From: Solobacterium sp.
Lineage (GTDB): Bacteria > Bacillota_I > Bacilli_A > Erysipelotrichales > Erysipelotrichaceae
Length of the DNA stretch: 46,345 bases
Direction: 5' to 3'
Assembly (NCBI GenBank): GCA_017432325.1
Contig: JAFRJJ010000039.1
Span: 1 to 46,345, forward strand
The notes beneath the pieces were generated by a model that saw only the letters and a program-made list of their open reading frames with translations, ran no database searches and was not told where the DNA came from. Shown here in pieces: positions 32,788 through 41,553 of this stretch (within the stretch, counting starts at the first letter, position 1; every line of letters begins with the position of its first letter). A program made the translations under genes and the position numbers.

Positions 32788-34785
32788 TTATTGTTTTTCT
32801 GATGTCTCGGTCTCTTCTGCGGGTGTTTCCAGTGTTTCTTCTTCTGCAGGCTCTTCCGCTGTTTCTTCCTTTACAGGTTCTTCCGGAAGTTCTACATCCG
32901 CGTTGTGGTCAGCTGCTTTGATCTCCGGCATTTTTGTCTCCGGTGCAGCTTCCTTGAAGTCATTCTCAATGGACTCACCATTGACGACCTTCTGGATCTG
33001 TTCGCTTGTCAGAGTCTCATACTCGATCAATGCTTCTGCGATCCTGACAAGTTCATCTCTGTGTTCTTCCAGGATCTCCCTTGCCTTGTCATGGCAGCCG
33101 TTGACGATCTTGCGGACTTCCTGGTCGATCTCAAATGCGACCTGGCCTGAGACGTTGCTCGGTGAGTTATAGTCTCTGCCAAGGAATACATTCTCATTGC
33201 CTGCATCATATTTGATCGGACCGAGATCGCTCATACCGTACAGCGTGACCATATCACGCGCAATACGTGTCGCATTCTCAAAGTCGTTGACGGCACCTGT
33301 TGTAACGTCATCGAAGAACATTTCCTCAGCTGTACGGCCGCCCATAAAGCCGGTGATCGTTGCCAGCAGGTCGTTCTTCGTATTCATCATCTTTTCATCT
33401 TTCGGAGTCATCAGGTTGTAGCCGCCTGCCTGACCTCTCGGGATGATCGTAACTTTCTGTACGATCGATGCGTTATCCAGGAACAGTCCGATGATCGCAT
33501 GTCCTGACTCATGATAAGCAACCAGTCTCTTGGTCTTTTCATCATAAGTACGGCTCTTCTTGGCCGGTCCCATCATGACACGGTCGATCGCTTCGTCGAT
33601 CTGCGTAACATAGATCTTATCCAGGTTTTCACGTACCGCAAGGATCGCAGCTTCGTTCAGGACATTTTCCAGATCAGCTCCGGAGAAGCCCGGTGTACGC
33701 TTTGCGATCGCGTCCATATCAACATCTTCCGCAAAGTGCTTATTTCTGGCATGAACTTCCAGAATAGCCTTTCTGCCTTTTCTGTCAGGCAGTGCAACCG
33801 TGATCTGACGGTCGAAACGTCCGGCTCTCAGAAGTGCCGGGTCAAGGACGTCAGGGCGGTTGGTAGCCGCGATGACAACGATGCCGGTATTGTCTTCCAT
33901 ACCATCCATTTCGACAAGCAGCTGGTTCAGCGTCTGTTCACGTTCATCATGTCCGCCGCCGAAGCCTGCGCCTCTCTGACGTCCTACAGCATCGATCTCA
34001 TCGATGAAGATGATGCACGGAGCAGTCTGCTGCGCTTTCTTGAACATGTCTCTGACACGGCTGGCACCGACACCGACGAACATTTCCACGAAGTCAGAAC
34101 CTGAAATGCTGTAGAACGGAACGTTTGCTTCGCCTGCCACTGCCTTTGCGAGCAGTGTTTTACCGGTACCGGGATGACCGCAGAGCAGAATGCCCTTCGG
34201 GATCCTCGCGCCCATGCGGGCAAATTTCTTCGGATATTTCAGGTAGTCGATGATCTCAGCCATTTCCTGCTTTTCTTCATCGCATCCCGCAACATCATCG
34301 AATCTGACCTTGGACTTTGTTTCCAGCTGAGCTCTGGATTTGCCGAATTCAAATGCCTTGGCATTTGCGCCGGCTCCGCCGCTCATCCGGTTGATCATCC
34401 AGATGCCCATACCCGCGATCAGCAGGATCGGGATCAGGGAATACAGCGTATCCATGAAGGCATTGGATGCCTCCGCATCAATGATGCTGATCTTGGAGCC
34501 GCCCAGCTGATCGATCAGTTCATCCAGTTCCGACTCCGTTGCAGGAATCGTGGATGTAAAGGTGATCTGCTCCCCGTCCTTTGTATAAACACCCTGTACG
34601 CCGATCGTTCTGTAGCCGATGGCCAGTGTGGAGTCAGTGATCTTCTCGCTGGAGATCAGTTCCTTCATTTCACTGTAATTCAGGGCCTTGGCTGACGGTC
34701 TGTCACTCATCGTAAACAGACTCATCACAGCTATCATCACGATCAGATACGGCAGATAATTTAAAAATCGGTTCTTTTGCTGCAT
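32788..34785 (-). CDS. ftsH: ATP-dependent zinc metalloprotease FtsH
   Basis: 665 residues. A membrane segment lies at about 9-26, an extracytoplasmic domain follows to about 110, and a second membrane segment is at about 113-132. The AAA+ module has Walker A GHPGTGKT at 203-210 (the usual GPPGTGKT has Pro where this has His), Walker [13 protein letters not shown] and the SRH region [18 protein letters not shown]. The zinc site HESGH is near 425-429. The last 50 residues are a low-complexity acidic tail rich in Glu, Pro and Thr. It degrades unassembled membrane proteins and regulators as a hexamer. It follows hpt by 15 nt in the conserved tilS-hpt-ftsH order. Confidence 0.97.
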   Translation of the reverse strand: MQQKNRFLNYLPYLIVMIAVMSLFTMSDRPSAKALNYSEMKELISSEKITDSTLAIGYRTIGVQGVYTKDGEQITFTSTIPATESELDELIDQLGGSKISIIDAEASNAFMDTLYSLIPILLIAGMGIWMINRMSGGAGANAKAFEFGKSRAQLETKSKVRFDDVAGCDEEKQEMAEIIDYLKYPKKFARMGARIPKGILLCGHPGTGKTLLAKAVAGEANVPFYSISGSDFVEMFVGVGASRVRDMFKKAQQTAPCIIFIDEIDAVGRQRGAGFGGGHDEREQTLNQLLVEMDGMEDNTGIVVIAATNRPDVLDPALLRAGRFDRQITVALPDRKGRKAILEVHARNKHFAEDVDMDAIAKRTPGFSGADLENVLNEAAILAVRENLDKIYVTQIDEAIDRVMMGPAKKSRTYDEKTKRLVAYHESGHAIIGLFLDNASIVQKVTIIPRGQAGGYNLMTPKDEKMMNTKNDLLATITGFMGGRTAEEMFFDDVTTGAVNDFENATRIARDMVTLYGMSDLGPIKYDAGNENVFLGRDYNSPSNVSGQVAFEIDQEVRKIVNGCHDKAREILEEHRDELVRIAEALIEYETLTSEQIQKVVNGESIENDFKEAAPETKMPEIKAADHNADVELPEEPVKEETAEEPAEEETLETPAEETETSEKQ

Positions 34786-34800
34786 CTATTTACCTCACTA

Positions 34801-35340
34801 TCAGGAGTAGCACTCATCTTTCAGTACGCCGATATACGGCAGACAGCGATAATGCTGGTTGTAATCCATACCAAATCCGACGACAAACTCATTGCCGACT
34901 GTAAAGCCGATATAATCAGCGGTAACATCTTTATCGCGGCGGCTGGGTTTATCCAGAAGCGTTACGATCTTAACACTGTTGGCACCCTTGTTCTTCAGCA
35001 TGCTCATGACAGCATTGATTGTGCGTCCCGTATCAACTATATCTTCTACAAGAAGAATGTCCAGCCCTTTGACCGATGTATCAAGATCCTTAAGGATCTT
35101 GATTTCTCCGGTCGTTTCCGTACCTGCATAGCTTGTAACGTCCATAAAGTCGTATTGAACATCCAGGTCGATATGCTTCATCAGTTCAGCCAGAAACGGT
35201 ACGCTGCCTCTTAACAAAGCAACCAGCAGAGGACTGCGGCCTGCATCGCCGTATTCCTTTGTGATCTGTGCGCCAAGCTCCTTGCTGCGTGCGATGATCT
35301 CTTCTTCACTGTACAGAACCTTCTTTATATCCTTATTCAT
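34801..35340 (-). CDS. hpt: Hypoxanthine phosphoribosyltransferase
   Basis: 179 residues. The PRPP-binding motif LLVEDIVDTGRT lies near residues 95-106, LLVALLRGSVPFLAELM carries the early loop, and the C-terminal VGFGMDYNQHYRCLPYIGVL is typical of bacterial HPRT. It salvages hypoxanthine and guanine to IMP and GMP. CTAAGGAG precedes the start, and it sits 16 nt after tilS and 15 nt before ftsH. Confidence 0.97.
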   Translation of the reverse strand: MNKDIKKVLYSEEEIIARSKELGAQITKEYGDAGRSPLLVALLRGSVPFLAELMKHIDLDVQYDFMDVTSYAGTETTGEIKILKDLDTSVKGLDILLVEDIVDTGRTINAVMSMLKNKGANSVKIVTLLDKPSRRDKDVTADYIGFTVGNEFVVGFGMDYNQHYRCLPYIGVLKDECYS

Positions 35341-35356
35341 ACGATGCTCTCCTTAG

Positions 35357-36580
35357 TTATAGTAAGTATTGTAGCACATTGAAATCAGGGCTTGTTGAAA
35401 AATGAAGAATATCACAGCCTAATCCCGGTACCAGAATGACACTTCCTGACGCATTGACAACGACCGGCCAGCTCCGGCGCATATATCTTGGAATATGCCT
35501 GTCTATAAAGAAACGGTGGACGCTTTTTGTTCCGTATCGCATTCTGATCTCGTCTCCCGGCTGCCAGCTGCGGATCGTCAGAGGCCAGTCATCTTCCCTG
35601 ACCGTCACCGCATTCACTCCCGGACTTCCCGGTCCGATACTGAATGTTTCTTTTGTCCCGAGCCGCATCACTTCCCGGAGATCAGCGCAGACATAGCTGT
35701 ATGTGCCTAACGGCTTCTGAAGGAAAAATCTGCCGTTCTTTTGGACTATCTGCCTGTCACGGACATCGATCACGAAATCATCATGTTCCATCATGATATG
35801 ATCAGCTTCCTCAAGGAATTTCCTGCTGAGTCCTGCTCCCTGTTTCTGCGGCTCCGCGATCATCCTCAGCAGTGTCAGGCGGTCCTCCGGACTGTAATTA
35901 CGGTATGCGGACAGTTCTGTTCCGCCTTCCCGGATCTCTGTCCTGACGCGGCATCTGCGCTCTGTCATGACGGCATTCTCCATCCTGATCTCGCGCAGGA
36001 TCATGGTCCTTTCCATGGGACTGAGATGGTCGATCACTTCATGCCGTACTTTGTTTCTGGCATAGTCATCCTGCAGGTTTGTCGCGTCCAGATACCATCT
36101 GATCCCGTGCTCACTGCAGTAGTCTTCCAGTTCCTTCTTCGTCATATGCAGGAGCGGACGTTCCACAAGAATCCCGTGATACATCATGGAGTCCTTCAGT
36201 CCCCAGTATTCCGGGATGATGTTTTTCTCTTTCTGCATGATATAGGTCTCGATCAGGTCATCCTGGTGATGGCCTGTCAGGATCCCCGCGTAGCCGTACT
36301 GTCTGACGAGCTGTTCAAAGAAGTCGTACCGCCAGGTCCTGGCAGCGGCTTCAAAATTGCCTGTGTATACGAACGCTTCATTCCTGACATGGCAAACGAT
36401 ACCATGATCTTTGCACCACTGCCTGACCCACGCTTCTTCCTCATCCGCCTCCGGGCGGTGATGATAGTTCACGTGCGCCACAGCAAAAGCAGTTCCCGAT
36501 CTCAGGCACATATCTGCCAGTGCCATGGAATCGGGACCTCCCGATACTGCCGCAAGCCATACCCCGTTTCTTTTTTCCAT
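35357..36580 (-). CDS. tilS: tRNA(Ile)-lysidine synthetase
   Basis: 407 residues. The PP-loop AAVSGGPDSMALAD is at about residues 11-24, with the TilS-specific ILTGHHQDDLIETYIM and RPLLHMTKKELEDYC, followed by YLDATNLQDDYARNKVRHEVI. The C-terminal half holds the substrate-binding region (RIRMRYGTKSVHRFFID-like segment). It modifies C34 of tRNA-Ile(CAU) to lysidine and is essential. The N-terminus is slightly short and lacks a clear ribosome binding site, but an in-frame stop shortly upstream leaves little room for another start. Confidence 0.95.
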   Translation of the reverse strand: MEKRNGVWLAAVSGGPDSMALADMCLRSGTAFAVAHVNYHHRPEADEEEAWVRQWCKDHGIVCHVRNEAFVYTGNFEAAARTWRYDFFEQLVRQYGYAGILTGHHQDDLIETYIMQKEKNIIPEYWGLKDSMMYHGILVERPLLHMTKKELEDYCSEHGIRWYLDATNLQDDYARNKVRHEVIDHLSPMERTMILREIRMENAVMTERRCRVRTEIREGGTELSAYRNYSPEDRLTLLRMIAEPQKQGAGLSRKFLEEADHIMMEHDDFVIDVRDRQIVQKNGRFFLQKPLGTYSYVCADLREVMRLGTKETFSIGPGSPGVNAVTVREDDWPLTIRSWQPGDEIRMRYGTKSVHRFFIDRHIPRYMRRSWPVVVNASGSVILVPGLGCDILHFSTSPDFNVLQYLL

Positions 36581-36640
36581 GGAACTATGATAACATGCAC
36601 AGACATTGAATCTTTTCTAATGTTTTGTTAATGTACCAGT

Positions 36641-36844
36641 ATGGCTAAACGTTCTGAAAACTTTCCTGACGATGATAAGAAACCGGATCCGATTCCCGGC
36701 TATCTGCTGACAGCGATCTATACCGGCTTTACGATGTGGATCTTTTCCTATTACATCAGTGACCGTAAAATGCTGATCATGCTGTCACCGGTCGTCTATC
36801 TGATGTGGTATGTCCTGCTGTTTTTCACCGAGTATAACGAGTGA
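36641..36844 (+). CDS. Small predicted membrane protein
   Basis: 67 residues. A polar N-terminus (MAKRSENFPDDDKKPDPIPG) is followed by two hydrophobic stretches, LLTAIYTGFTMWIFSYYI and MLIMLSPVVYLMWYVLLFF, so two membrane helices are likely. The function is unknown. No good ribosome binding site is seen. It starts about 60 nt from the divergent tilS and overlaps the end of the converging PemK-like gene by about 20 nt. The membrane pattern supports a real gene, but not strongly. Confidence 0.5.
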   Translation: MAKRSENFPDDDKKPDPIPGYLLTAIYTGFTMWIFSYYISDRKMLIMLSPVVYLMWYVLLFFTEYNE

Positions 36845-37415
36845 GTCCGAATGAGAACGCCGGTTTGACAAATGCTACCTCCAGCATTCTCTGCTGGACT
36901 TTCCAGAACAGTTCGCTTTCTGTATCCAGATGCGCAACGATCTTTATAATCCTGGCAGTATTCACAAAACGGATATCATTCAGAAACATTACGGAAGGCT
37001 TGGCCATATTGCCGATCTTTCCCAGTCTCATCAGATGCTTCTTCCCGTTCGGATTATCACACGGGTCATAAGCTGTCGCATACTGTACGGCATTGCTGGT
37101 CATCGGGATCACCAATGCTTTTTTTCCGTATATGTTCATGATGATCGCAAAATGCTGGTAACCGACCTCGTGCAGATATGCCTGTCCGAAATCCATGAAG
37201 CAAATATCCCCTACCAGCGGGTAAACGCCTAGATTCTCCCCGCATGTATACGCGTGTCTCTGTGTCCAGTTCGCCTCAGATATCAGGCTTTCTTCAAAAT
37301 GCGCATCATTCATCTGTTCATAGACCGTTTTCCTGTTCTCCATATAGTTTTTCCAAAGGTCTCCGTCCTCGATCGGGCTCTGCTGAATGATCTGCTGTCT
37401 GTTATTACGATCCAT
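36825..37415 (-). CDS. PemK/MazF-like domain protein
   Basis: 196 residues. The core (about residues 68-105: GDICFMDFGQAYLHEVGYQHFAIIMNIYGKKALVIPMTS) matches the PemK/MazF SH3-like ribonuclease fold, including the GDI start, the HEV-type loop and the iPMTS strand. The N-terminal 65 residues are an added helical extension. No antitoxin-like gene is adjacent, unlike classic toxin-antitoxin pairs, so it may be a solitary or domesticated member. AAGGAAATATGT precedes the ATG. It reads away from the WYL gene on the same strand. Confidence 0.75.
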   Translation of the reverse strand: MDRNNRQQIIQQSPIEDGDLWKNYMENRKTVYEQMNDAHFEESLISEANWTQRHAYTCGENLGVYPLVGDICFMDFGQAYLHEVGYQHFAIIMNIYGKKALVIPMTSNAVQYATAYDPCDNPNGKKHLMRLGKIGNMAKPSVMFLNDIRFVNTARIIKIVAHLDTESELFWKVQQRMLEVAFVKPAFSFGLTRYTR

Positions 37416-37499
37416 ACATATTTCCTTCTTTCTTCAAACGAAATATACTGCATCATTTGCCTGAAACCTCTTTTTTCACGGTGATTATCAGTCCGTTAT

Positions 37500-37523
37500 A
37501 AAAACAGGTATCAATGTACCTGT
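37500..37523 (-). terminator. Rho-independent terminator after the WYL gene
   Basis: Minus-strand stem ACAGGTA / TACCTGT with a TTTTTATAA tail, beginning two bases after the WYL stop codon. Confidence 0.8.
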
Positions 37524-37525
37524 CT

Positions 37526-38512
37526 TCAGTCTTCCCTGTATGCATTCAGGGCTTCTTCGTAATAGCTGCACAGCTGTTTTCTCAGGAAAGCAGGTTCAAT
37601 GATCACGGCATCCTTTCCAAAGCGGGAAAAGTAATTCCGGATCTGCATGACAGAACCGCTGAACCAGTACAGGTCCCCTTCAGTGCGCACGGGAACAGGC
37701 CTGTCAAAGTAGATGACACGGAACATGTTCTTCCCCTGTTCGGTCAGTTTGACACAGATATGGTCATCATAAACACCGGAATACTGCGGTGACTGCAGGG
37801 CCTGACGGAAGTATTCATCATTCTCCGGACGGTATGCGCATATCTCCCGGTTCACGACAGAAGCGCTGATGATGCGTGAGATGCGGAATGTATAGCACTT
37901 TCCTTCGGGATCTTCTGCCAGAAGATAGTTGAAGAGTTCTTCGGGAGAAGAAACAAGATATCTCGGATAGACCGTAATGGAAGAACGCTGTGTCCTGATC
38001 CGTAAGGCGCGCTGTTTCCGGATCGCGGTCTCGATCGTACTGCAGAGGCCTTTATAGTAGATACGTTCTCTTCTGTACTGCGGCATCTCAAAATATGACC
38101 CGAGCATATTCCTGAAATATTCCGAAAACGAAAGCCCGTACTCCGCGGAGATCCTGTCGATCTCCTCCAGTCTGTCTTCATTGAAGGAATACTTTGTCGG
38201 TTTTACAGCGATATGCCTGTTTGTTTTCTGCTTCAGTCCGGTATCCCCGGGCATGTTCATCAGGCGGACGATCTCCTGTGCCTTTCTGAGGGATCCTTTC
38301 TCATGTTCCCCGATCACCTGCCTGATCCGGCCGATCATATCACTGTAACTGTCCGAATACTCATCAAAGTAATTGGAAATGACTGTATTCAGGAATTCAT
38401 TGATGTTCGGTTCCCCGTTGTTTTTCAGTTTCCCGTATACACGGATATCATCTGTGATCCTGTTATAGAGTCTTTCCGTGACGTTGATCGTAATTTTCTC
38501 TTCATAATTCAT
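37526..38512 (-). CDS. WYL-domain regulator with RHH-like N-terminus
   Basis: 328 residues. The N-terminus (ITINVTERLYNRITDDIRVYG..NINEFLNTVISNYF) looks like a ribbon-helix-helix DNA-binding unit, and a second similar segment follows (KYSFNEDRLEEIDRISAEYGLSFSEYFRNML). The C-terminal 150 residues resemble a WYL sensor domain (ALRIRTQRSSITVYPRYLVSSPEELFNYLLAEDPEGKCYTFRISRIISASVV) plus its C-terminal extension. WYL regulators often control defence loci. It is divergent from the Sel1/kinase/VWA/PP2C operon, with a 7-bp dyad between them at the presumed operon promoter. The leader is very short or absent. Confidence 0.78.
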   Translation of the reverse strand: MNYEEKITINVTERLYNRITDDIRVYGKLKNNGEPNINEFLNTVISNYFDEYSDSYSDMIGRIRQVIGEHEKGSLRKAQEIVRLMNMPGDTGLKQKTNRHIAVKPTKYSFNEDRLEEIDRISAEYGLSFSEYFRNMLGSYFEMPQYRRERIYYKGLCSTIETAIRKQRALRIRTQRSSITVYPRYLVSSPEELFNYLLAEDPEGKCYTFRISRIISASVVNREICAYRPENDEYFRQALQSPQYSGVYDDHICVKLTEQGKNMFRVIYFDRPVPVRTEGDLYWFSGSVMQIRNYFSRFGKDAVIIEPAFLRKQLCSYYEEALNAYRED

Positions 38513-38789
38513 AACCTGATTATATATGAAGCCCCGTTTTATATGTTAATAATTGCATAAATTATATAAAATTATTTATATTTTTCATGTTTTTTGGGGT
38601 ATAAAAATAAATACATTTGAGAATATCTTTCCCCCCCTACTGCCAATTATGATATCACTGTCAGGGAAAACACCCGGCTGATCACCGGGTGACGGTCAGT
38701 ATTCCTTGGTATAATAAATATCGGATATTTATCAGACTCATGATGCATCACAGAAAACGTTAAGAAACCCCGGAACGGAGGATACAGAT
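38513..38789. promoter_or_regulatory. Divergent control region of the WYL and Sel1/kinase genes
   Basis: The minus strand has TTAACA (38549-38544), a 17-bp spacer and TATATA (38526-38521), which would start transcription within 1-3 nt of the WYL ATG, a leaderless mRNA. The plus strand has TATAAT at 38710-38715. The dyad CACCCGG-N7-CCGGGTG at 38671-38691 overlaps the region where its -35 should be, a likely operator. The middle is very AT-rich. Confidence 0.5.
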
Positions 38790-41549
38790 ATGATGACTGA
38801 AGGAAAAACAATCGATGAACTGGAAGAAGAAGCTGTAGACGGAAATGAAGAAGCAGCACGTCAGCTGTATATGCTGTTCCGGGATTCAGATCCGGAAAGA
38901 GCCGCATACTGGCACAGCATGATCAAAGAGACTCCCCATACGGAGGATGAACAGGATATTGAAGAGGAATCAGAGGAAGCAGTCATTTCTGCCGACTCCG
39001 GTGAAGATGCTTCATTTGCCGGCTGGTATCAGGACTATACATCCGGGACAACTGCGGGACTTCCCGTCAGGGCACTGATGTCCCGCATGAATGACGGAGA
39101 TCCGTTTTCCGCTTTGGTCCTCGGCGATATGTTTGAGGAAGAAAAGCTCCGTTTCTACTCGGCAGCGGAAAAGAATCTGGAAAAAAACGCATCGGACGCT
39201 TCAGTCGGAAAGATCCTTTATGATCTCAACATCACTCTTGGTGACCTGTACAGGAATATGACAGAAGGAAACCGTGCAGAAAACAATGCCAAAGCATTCC
39301 GTTATTATTCCAATGCTGCAGAACTCCGTGCCTCAGAGGAAGACGAACACAGATTCGATCGTCTGATCGACTGCTATCAGAACGGGATCGGATGTACTGC
39401 AGACCCCATTAAAGCAAGAGAACTGATGAAAAAACGCGCATATGTGTCAGGACCGGAAGCGATGCTTGCAATGGCCGATGAGTATGCCCGTACCGGTTCC
39501 AGGATCGAAGAAGCGGAAATGCTTCAGCAGTGTGATGCGGCAGCCGGTGAGGACAGCGCCCTGTACAAAGCGATCGCGCGCTACAGACTTTCAAAATACG
39601 GAATGCCCGGCATTGACGGGAATGTTCCGTTCACGGTTCAGGAGATCCTGAACATTGCCGCATGCGCACAGGATCGGGATACACTTCAGAAATACATGAA
39701 CAGCAGTCTGCTTGCCGGATTCCTTTCCGAAGCGTACAGTCTTATGAACAACGGGTCTCTCGATCAGGAACACATCAATGATCTCGCGCTGCTTCATATC
39801 CACTGTGCCCGTCCTGTCCGTGCGGATGAATACAGCAAGTACATCCGCTGCTGCAGGATCGCTGCAGAAGCAGGTCATGGTGAAGCAGAAGAAGAACTTC
39901 TTACCATCTTGAAGGATATCGAAGAAAGCTTCTCCGGACAGGACAGCGCTGAAGAAAACATCAGAAAAGCAGATATCCTGACCGAATATTACAGAGGAAT
40001 ACAGGATGAAACTGCTTCTTTCAGATGGATGCTGGAAAGTGTTTCAGCAGGAAAAAAGATCTCTTCAGAGGAACTTCGCCAGATCCAGGAGCAGGCTCAG
40101 ACCTTCTCACAGTCAGAGTTCCCCTTCCCGGCCCATATCTGCAATATGCTCGTCAAACTGTACGAATGGACTGATGATAAAGAGCAGGCTTTCATCTGGA
40201 GTGCCCGCGGCGCGGTGCAGGAAGATCCTGAAGCGCAGTATCAGTACGCGCTCCTGCTGAAGGAGACCGGGAAAGGTGACCCTCAGGAGATCTTCAGACT
40301 GATGCTGTCGAGCGCAAAGAACGGCTATACACCTGCTTATGAAAAAACAGCTGAGTTCTATGAAGAAGGTTATGGAACAGAACAGGATCTGAACGCAGCT
40401 GAGAACTGGTATACACAGGCCATCTCGAGCGGTGCGGCTGTCTGGAAGCGGCTGGCAGAGCTCATGATCAGACTGGACATGAAAGTCGAGGCAGTTAATG
40501 TACTGGATCGCATGCCTGAGAAAGACGATGAAACCTATACACTCATGGCAGATCTGTGTGAAAAACTCGGAAATCCCGGAAGAGCTGAAAGCCTTATTTC
40601 GGTGCCTGCCAACCGTGGTTATGTTCCTGCAATGCTGAAATTTGCCCAAATTGGAAGAGCGCACGGGAAACCCGGCATGTGTGCAAACTGGTACAGGAGA
40701 GCAGCAGAAGAGCAGAACGATCCGGAAGGCATGCTGCATTACGCTGAATGCCTGCAGGACGGATACGGTGTTTCCTGTGACCTTGATAAGGCAATGAAAT
40801 ACTACATGAAGGCAGCGGCTGAAGGTGTTAAGGATGCGTACTATCCCATTGCCCAGCTGTTTGAAAGCGGAAAAGCAGGTGATGCTGACCGTTCCAGATG
40901 CCTGGCCTGGTATGTCAAGGCAGCCAACAGCGGAAATGCGGACGCAATGTATAAAGTCGGCATGATGTGTCTGGAAGGCGTTTATGCGGACCAGAATACA
41001 GAACTTGCCCTGAAATGGCTGGAACATGCGGCAGAAGCAGGCAGTGTCAGCGCGCTGGAAGAGCTCGGGGATCTTTGGTCTGCCGGCAGTCAGCCGGAAG
41101 AAAACTACACCAAGGCGATCAATTATCTGGTCACAGCAACCAAAAAAGGCAGCGACAGGGCGATGTACCTGCTTGGCAGAACATATTCCAAACCCACCTC
41201 ATTCCAGGACCTTGCCTTTGCACGCTCCTGTTATGAAGCTGCAGCCTACGCTGATGACATAGATGCCATCAGGGCACTGGCTGACATGTATTCAAAGGGT
41301 ATCGGCGGAGAAAAGGACAGCAGGAAAGCTGCCGAACTCAGAGCTAAAATCCTGGCTGAAGACGGCTCCAGACTTGCCGGAACTGCCGTCAGTAAAGGCC
41401 AGCAGATCTATGAACAGGTCGTTGCCAAAGGAAATGAAGGCGTTGACGCCGTACTGGACAAGGTCAATGATTTCCTTGATGACGATCAGAACAACAATGA
41501 CGGTATCGCGGGATGGCTGAAAGGGATCGGCCGGAAACTGAAAGGATAG
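38790..41549 (+). CDS. Sel1-repeat scaffold protein
   Basis: 919 residues, acidic, with many Sel1-like/TPR-type repeats. These are clear from about residue 120 (degenerate) and canonical at about 620-870, for example AMKYYMKAAAEGVKDAYYPIAQLFESG and ALKWLEHAAEAGSVSALEELGDLW. No signal peptide is present. The C-terminal tail (DAVLDKVNDFLDDDQNNNDGIAGWLKGIGRKLKG) is different, with an amphipathic basic end. Sel1 proteins scaffold partner proteins; here the likely partners are the kinase, VWA and PP2C proteins. CGGAGG precedes the ATG, and the kinase gene starts 4 nt after its stop, so they are one operon. Confidence 0.85.
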   Translation: MMTEGKTIDELEEEAVDGNEEAARQLYMLFRDSDPERAAYWHSMIKETPHTEDEQDIEEESEEAVISADSGEDASFAGWYQDYTSGTTAGLPVRALMSRMNDGDPFSALVLGDMFEEEKLRFYSAAEKNLEKNASDASVGKILYDLNITLGDLYRNMTEGNRAENNAKAFRYYSNAAELRASEEDEHRFDRLIDCYQNGIGCTADPIKARELMKKRAYVSGPEAMLAMADEYARTGSRIEEAEMLQQCDAAAGEDSALYKAIARYRLSKYGMPGIDGNVPFTVQEILNIAACAQDRDTLQKYMNSSLLAGFLSEAYSLMNNGSLDQEHINDLALLHIHCARPVRADEYSKYIRCCRIAAEAGHGEAEEELLTILKDIEESFSGQDSAEENIRKADILTEYYRGIQDETASFRWMLESVSAGKKISSEELRQIQEQAQTFSQSEFPFPAHICNMLVKLYEWTDDKEQAFIWSARGAVQEDPEAQYQYALLLKETGKGDPQEIFRLMLSSAKNGYTPAYEKTAEFYEEGYGTEQDLNAAENWYTQAISSGAAVWKRLAELMIRLDMKVEAVNVLDRMPEKDDETYTLMADLCEKLGNPGRAESLISVPANRGYVPAMLKFAQIGRAHGKPGMCANWYRRAAEEQNDPEGMLHYAECLQDGYGVSCDLDKAMKYYMKAAAEGVKDAYYPIAQLFESGKAGDADRSRCLAWYVKAANSGNADAMYKVGMMCLEGVYADQNTELALKWLEHAAEAGSVSALEELGDLWSAGSQPEENYTKAINYLVTATKKGSDRAMYLLGRTYSKPTSFQDLAFARSCYEAAAYADDIDAIRALADMYSKGIGGEKDSRKAAELRAKILAEDGSRLAGTAVSKGQQIYEQVVAKGNEGVDAVLDKVNDFLDDDQNNNDGIAGWLKGIGRKLKG

Positions 41550-41553
41550 TATT

